Source: Beroe forskalii (lineage: Eukaryota > Ctenophora > Nuda > Beroida > Beroidae). Taken from it: a DNA stretch of 64,000 nucleotides. Location: the NCBI GenBank assembly GCA_011033025.1, contig WFMF01000049.1, forward strand, positions 1-64,000, given 5' to 3'. A program made the position numbers and the translations under genes. Within the stretch, counting starts at the first letter, position 1, and every line of letters starts with the position of its first letter. Below the pieces are notes generated by a model. The model did not search any database. It worked only from the letters and a program-made list of their open reading frames with translations, and was not told the origin of the DNA. Of this stretch, positions 58,640-64,000 are shown piece by piece.

Positions 58640-60515
58640 TTATAATGTAAGCAAAGGTATCAATATCGGTCACGTTCTCTTGACAGGAAGTTGGACTCTA
58701 AAGACTCTAGACTTTTTCGGTTCGGTAAAATTTTTTTGAAAGTTCTAATGTTTTTTATAACAATATTTAAAAACTTTCTTACTCACATTTACATCCTTAG
58801 AATCGAGTAAAGAAGTAATGTTCGTTGAAGGGTTATTAACTATAATAAAGCAGATGTCGCGAGTTCGAGGAATCATTCTTAAAGTGAAATTTCCTCGCTG
58901 CACGGTACTTCGTATCACGCTTATGTGGAAATTTTGTGCTCAAAACTCGCGACATATTTAAAATATCCAGTGCTATATCGCATGCAATCAAGTATTGTAG
59001 TACTCAACTCCAAGGATTTAGAATATACCGCTAGTCACCTGACCAAAAAATTGTCTGAAACTTACCTGGTACATTCATATATTGGCGACACTGCAAGTGC
59101 AGATTGTAATTGTCAAAATTTCAAGTTGCAACCTATATCACTCTTTTTTGGTAGAGCGACCAGAATATTTGATCACGTGAAAAGCCTATATACGTTTCAA
59201 ATCCGTTGAGTTTTGTATCACATGGACCTTGCTCGAAGGGTGCGTTTTTGGTTCCCATGATTATGATACCGAATAGATTTACGGATGACTGGAAAATTTA
59301 TTGATTTAATTAACGGTTTTATACACCTGCTTCGCTGGTCTATGTTTATATGTGTTTCGATACAGAACTTTGTTTTGCACATTTTTATGTTGGATAAATT
59401 TCACGAATTTTATCAAGTATCTCATATTCGTATCTAGATAAACTTAAAGTTAATGAGGGTATTTCGCTAAATCTTCACGACCCTTTTTCATGGGTCCTAA
59501 ACGACTTTTTAGTTTTTCTTGAATGGATGCTTGGGATAAAGATTATTCAATCGCTTGATTTCGATCAAGAGATGTTTATTTTCACGTTTGACTTTCTGAT
59601 ATGGATGAAAATATGAAAGTTATTTACAAATAAATCACAAACTATATTACCAGTCAAAAATATAAGTTTTGTAAAATAACAGATAACAGGAATTTGCAGT
59701 TGCACATTTAGTAATGATATGTTTTCTGGCCACATGAAAACACAGATGAGTGCTGGACACGAACAGTGCAGTTTGACGTCATCAGTTAAAAATTAAGTCA
59801 TTTCGAACTGTTTACTTTATAATTTATGCACGCATCTCGACCTATAACTATATAACAAAACTTAGTGCTGAGCACCTGTATTGCAATAGGGGCAGTAATT
59901 TTGAAGAATGTGACATTATACATTATCATTTCATCTAACATATAGTTCAATTTGAACCCGTTTTTTTAATTTTAGTCCATGATAATCATGATTATGAGAA
60001 TCATGATTATGAGAAGTGTTCATTATATTATTTATTGGCACTAATAGTTGATGATTGGGTCATTGGTATTGATTCAAGTTCATTCTAAGTTTTCACGCAG
60101 TTACCCTCACGCAATATTCTCAAATGCCTGATGAAGGGTGGTCTGAATAACTGTGCTTATTTCCAGCCATGGCAGTAAATTGACACAATCATTATTTGAA
60201 TTCTGTTTGTTTGAATGTACTATGTACATTTTAAGTACCTTCTCGGTGAAGTTCTACAATGTAAGTCCTCTCTAAGGCCATATGTACCTCAAATTAGCTT
60301 CTTAATAGATTGCATAACCCAGTGAGTAAATGAGGAATGGGCTGTGGGCAACTCCCGACGATTTTCTCCGACAGCACTTCCCAGTTCCCACATTATCCTG
60401 CCTCTAAAGTCTAGAAGCATTTTATTGAAACTATTTCCTACAGTGTAGGGTTGCAGTTGCTCCACTCATCTAGCGTCTACGTCTTAGGGTTTCTCCAAGT
60501 CCAACAATAATCTCA
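58640..60515. other. Intergenic AT-rich stretch between convergent genes
   Basis: A 94-codon frame at 58925-59209 (SKDLEYTASHLTKKLSETYL) has some protein-like character but no domain or splice support. Otherwise only short AT repeats, such as AATCATGATTATGAG at 59985-60015. Confidence 0.5.
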
Positions 60516-60522
60516 TACCGCG

Positions 60523-60840
60523 TGTAGTGAAGGGTTGCTTATACTCATCACGCGTTTAGGGTTGCTTGGCACATTACTCATCACACGTGTAGGGTTGCTT
60601 GGCACACTACTCATCACGTGTGTAGGGTTGCTTGGCACACTACTCATCACGCGTTTAGGGTTGCTACTCATCACGTGTGAAGGGTTGCTACTCATCACAC
60701 GTTAAGGGGTTGCTAATCATCACGTGTGTAGGGTTGCTTGGCACACTACTCATCACGCGTGTAGGGTTGCTTGGCACACTACTCATCACGCGTGTAGGGT
60801 TGCTACTCATCACGTGTGTAGGGTTGCTCCACGGGTGGAG
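60523..60840. repeat. 33-bp minisatellite GTAGGGTTGCTTGGCACACT
   Basis: Roughly ten units of GTAGGGTTGCTTGGCACACT plus ACTCATCACGCGT, some shortened by loss of the TTGGCACAC part. The minus-strand frame through it is a repeat shadow. Confidence 0.9.
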
Positions 60841-61047
60841 GGGTTGAGTTGTTATTGACGTTAGGAATGCTGTGACTTGTCAGACTGTTCCGGAAGGGTG
60901 CAGGGGTCCGGGCCTCTGACTCAGTTGGAGCACTCGGCTCTGTGCCTGGGATAAATACTTGTGGTACATTTGGTGTGATCTTAAATTGGCTATTGAGATC
61001 TCTCCATTGATTCCACTTTCACTTTCAGATTATTTTGAAATCGAAGT

Positions 61048-63021
61048 TTAATAAATGGTGTCTTTATGAATAATGAATACAATTTTATCCCGACCTTTAT
61101 CCTCCTCCCCTCCTCTCTCCCCCTCTTCCGCTTGAGGTGGGATGTGCCCAGTCCTGTGGAACAGTTTCTCCTTGCTCACGACGATCGTTGGGAGTAGGGA
61201 TTTCTTCTTTCGTCGGTACCGGGTCTCGTACCATATACCGACGGCCAGGATGATCAGGCCAATCACGATACCCGAACAGATTGCTATTATTTTCCAAAGT
61301 GTGTCCCTGCCTGAATTTTCTTGGTTTAATGGGTCTGGATGTTGGTATTGAGATAAGTGCTATGAAATGATGAAAAGCTCGCAAAAACACACAAATATGG
61401 AATTTGTGGATTTGAAATTCATTCTCAAAAAACTTCATTTAAATTTGGCGTTCTTGGTTCGGTAGTTTTAAATTGAAGACATTTTCTACGAGTGATCATT
61501 TTGGACGCTTACTTATGCCAGTTCCACTCGTTGGATTTTCTGAGTCTACGTTATCCCTTTTGTCCTGATCCGTTGATCCGCTATCTCTCACTTCTTCTGA
61601 CTGGCCAGTTTCTGAAAAGATCATTACATTGATTTTGGGTCCATTTTCAATTTAATACCGCTATCATTTTTGCCAACTCTCATTTATATAGGATCAAAGG
61701 TCTTACCAAATATTTCCTTGTGTTTGGACTCACCCGTGCTTATGGTACAGTTAGCTCCTGTCCATCCCTCCAAACAAATCTTGTTTCCTGTGACAGATTC
61801 GCACGTGTAGTGGCCTGTTTCGCTGTCTTGTGCTATGCACATCTTATCACATAGCCCGTAAGATCCTGGCCCGCAAATCGCCTGACAGTGATAGAGATTC
61901 ATTGTGATGGATCATTGATGTGTCTGACAGCTGTTATAAGGAATCATTAACTCCCTCCATTTGGCATTTTCATGTCTGAAATAATTATTCAACCATATTC
62001 CATATGCAAATGTGACGCAATCTGAATCATGCAACCGTCTGATTTTGAATTCACCATTCTGATTCAGAACACAACTCCGTCTAAGCCTAATAAAACGAAT
62101 GGACAGTCTCACAGCACATGAACATTTACATAGAAAATTTATGCCCTCGCACCACAGATACAGATATAAACTGTAGGAGCAAAAGTCCATATCATATTTG
62201 TATTTTCGAGACTCACATCGTAGCTGAAAGTGAGGGAGGCACTGCCGCTGGATAAGCTCACTTTATCGCTCATCACACCAGCCTGATGGTAGGTGAACTC
62301 TGCCATTTTGTACTCGTTGTTGGGGTAGTTCTTCTCAACCCCCATCACCACCAACTCAAACTTTACACGGACCTAGTTGAGAAATATATTTTAAGTGTGT
62401 GAGTGTGACGAATCATTTGAATCTCAAACATGCCCTTCAAGAAGCTCCCAGGTTTTTCTGTTAAAAGATTTAATTCATTCGAGCTTAAAAATAACTTTGA
62501 TTTAGCCTGATTCAATTTTTCGTTTCTGACCTTTCCTGCGAAGTTAAGAAGTAGAGGATTAGACCACTTTGTCCCTAGGGTCGATGAGAAACTCTCCACG
62601 TCTCCGATGTTGTCATGTGATGTCAGTTGACTAACTTCCTCTAATATAACATCGTTTGCTCGAACACTGAGAGGGTTTTCCTTATTAACTGAGATTAATT
62701 ATAATTTCTGTTTCGGACTATATGTCTTAAAGTTGAAATTACTGACCATCTCGAGATTTGGGTCATATGGTTGGACAGCTTGCTGACGATTTCAGGCTCA
62801 TGAGAAGGATTTAGATCGATTAATCAATTCGCGTTGCGGTCAATTGCATAATTGTTATGGTCCTTGACATAAGTGTATAAAAGCTGATCAATGTACCTGG
62901 TGAATAGCGTGATGGTGAAAGTGTTGACACACTGACCAGCACACGTGTCCCCACCGACTGACTCTGATGCAGGGTTGTTGTAGGAGTGGATGTGGAGCGA
63001 CAGGGAACCATCTCCCAGACA
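61048..63021 (-). CDS. DSL-family Notch ligand without EGF repeats (5' end missing)
   Basis: Six exons with consistent phases: 63021-62897, 62666-62531, 62372-62217, 61881-61734, 61611-61513, 61310-61048. The first three form an MNNL-like N-terminal domain (LSLHIHSYNNPASESVGGDT, then CAGQC, FAGK, VRVKFELVVMGVEKNYPN). Exon four is a clean DSL domain with six cysteines: CGPGSYGLCDKMC, GHYTC, GNKICLEGWTGANC. A Ser/Glu-rich linker follows (SEEVRDSGSTDQDKRDNVDS), then one transmembrane helix (IIAICSGIVIGLIILAVGIW), a basic stop-transfer RYRRKKK and a 60-residue tail ending KDTIY. It should be a type I membrane ligand activating Notch on neighbouring cells. No EGF repeat lies between DSL and membrane. 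A signal-peptide exon was not found upstream of 63021. Confidence 0.85.
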
Positions 63022-63279
63022 CTGAATTTGGAGTGCAGTTTGATTGAAATTTAGAAAAAAACGTTTATTCCTCATTCAATACGCCAGGAGGTTTCATTTT
63101 TATAAGCCCGTGTACTGACAGTGCTTCATTGGCAATGGCATTGCAGTACTGGCAGTGTCTCACTGGCACTGTAATACTGCCAGTGGCTCACTGCAGTGGT
63201 GACAGTAGTCCAACGGATTTTCGCATAAAAATGGGCTGAAATTAAAATCGAAAATAACAAGCTGATTTCACCTGGATAA

Positions 63280-63480
63280 GGCGCCCGTAACGTTCGTCGG
63301 TCGATCGAGTGGAGTTGGTCGGTCGATCGACTCCATTGGAACGAATGATGTGTTTTACTGGTCCCTAATGACTTGAATCGTGTTTGAATTAGCAATATTT
63401 TGTTGTTTCCCTACTAGCTCGAAGATTTTCTATCTAAAACACATCAGTCGATCAAATGAAGCCGATCGATCGACCAATTT
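63280..63480. mobile_element. Second copy of the GGCGCCCGTAACGTTC MITE, right end lost
   Basis: Same element as 13289-13523 (GGCGCCCGTAACGTTCGTCGG, ACTGGTCCCTAATGACTTGA, TTGTTTCCCTACTAGCTC), but the right terminal repeat stops after GATCGACCAATT. The left flank is TAA. It lies upstream of the Notch-ligand gene. Confidence 0.85.
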
Positions 63481-63489
63481 AGGCCTCCT

Positions 63490-63990
63490 GACACACGGTA
63501 CCCCGTCAAAACCTGTCTCAATTGAGTTGAAAACGGTCCTAAACCCGTCTAAAACCGTCACAAACCTGTCCAAAACCTATTGAGAACCCGTCCCAATCTT
63601 CTAATAAGTAAATCGAAATCCCGTTCAAGACCTGTCAATAACCTGGCCTAAACCTGTCGAGAACCTGCCCGTAAAATTTTCTTTATCTGTCACGAACCCG
63701 TTCACAACCTGTCACAAACTGTCGAAATCTTTGTCGAAACCTGTTTTAACCCAGTTATGAACCTGTCAAAAACCCGTCATGAACCTGTTTAAAACCCGTC
63801 GAAAACCCGTCGAAAACCCGTCATGAACCTGTTAAAAACCCGTCCAAAACCCGTCCAAAACTTGTCCGAAACCCGTTCAAAACCCGTCCAAAACCCGTCC
63901 AAAACCCGTCATCAACCCGTCCAAAATTTGTCCAAAACCCGTTCAAAGCCCGTCCAAAGACCGTCCAAAACCCGTCAAATTTCATTGAAT
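63490..63990. repeat. 10-11-bp minisatellite AACCCGTCCAA to window end
   Basis: AACCTGTCAAA and AACCCGTCCAA words repeat irregularly at first and almost perfectly after 63740. The array may extend to or beyond the window edge. Confidence 0.9.
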
Positions 63991-64000
63991 AATATGCTAA

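Noticed and set aside
1-64000. CRISPR arrays, bacterial operons, rRNA genes
   Set aside because: None is present; tandem arrays lack spacer structure and the gene architecture is eukaryotic.

Overview
This is animal nuclear DNA: AT-rich, intron-rich, with GT-AG introns and about half of its length in repeats. A Notch-ligand (DSL) domain, a merlin-type FERM protein and extracellular PAN-, WSC- and discoidin-like modules make it a metazoan. The repeat-laden landscape and odd domain architectures suggest a marine invertebrate, perhaps a sponge or another early-branching animal, but the species cannot be fixed from the sequence.

Layout. (1) 0-14 kb is almost entirely repeats: two copies of a 1.1-1.2 kb family (247-1426 and 12756-14050), a mariner-like MITE, a gag-like retroelement fossil, a degenerate TGGTGTCA minisatellite, one isolated exon-like frame (8057-8284) and a 1 kb terminal-inverted-repeat element. 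(2) 14.3-58.4 kb, plus strand, is the C-terminal part of a merlin/NF2-like gene. Ten exons are recognised; the 5' FERM exons and part of the coiled coil were not found. Its large introns hold other genes and much satellite DNA. (3) 29.2-32.5 kb, minus strand, is a three-exon secreted protein with a transglutaminase-like core and two discoidin-like domains. (4) 35.5-37.0 kb, plus strand, is an intronless BTB protein with a Penelope-like retroelement just downstream. (5) 38.75-44.3 kb is a 157/168-bp satellite array. (6) 45.4-53.3 kb, minus strand, is a mosaic extracellular gene built from phase 1-1 exons (three PAN-like modules, one WSC-like, one Cys-rich and two beta-rich modules). A possible tail exon lies at 34.2 kb. 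(7) 53.3-55.1 kb is a 51-bp minisatellite grown out of the splice acceptor of a PAN exon. (8) 61.0-63.0 kb, minus strand, is a Notch-ligand gene (MNNL, DSL, transmembrane) without EGF repeats, convergent with the merlin gene.

How they relate. Items 3-6 lie inside introns of the merlin gene, and the two secreted or mosaic genes run antisense to it. Several exons of otherwise well-kept host genes are off by one base, each next to a short run of one base, which looks more like consensus error than decay. The least ordinary signals are two minisatellites that both duplicate a 3' splice site and exon start, the EGF-less DSL ligand, a foldback element carrying coding-like exons in its loop, and a 1-kb palindrome with head-to-head telomere-like repeats at its centre.
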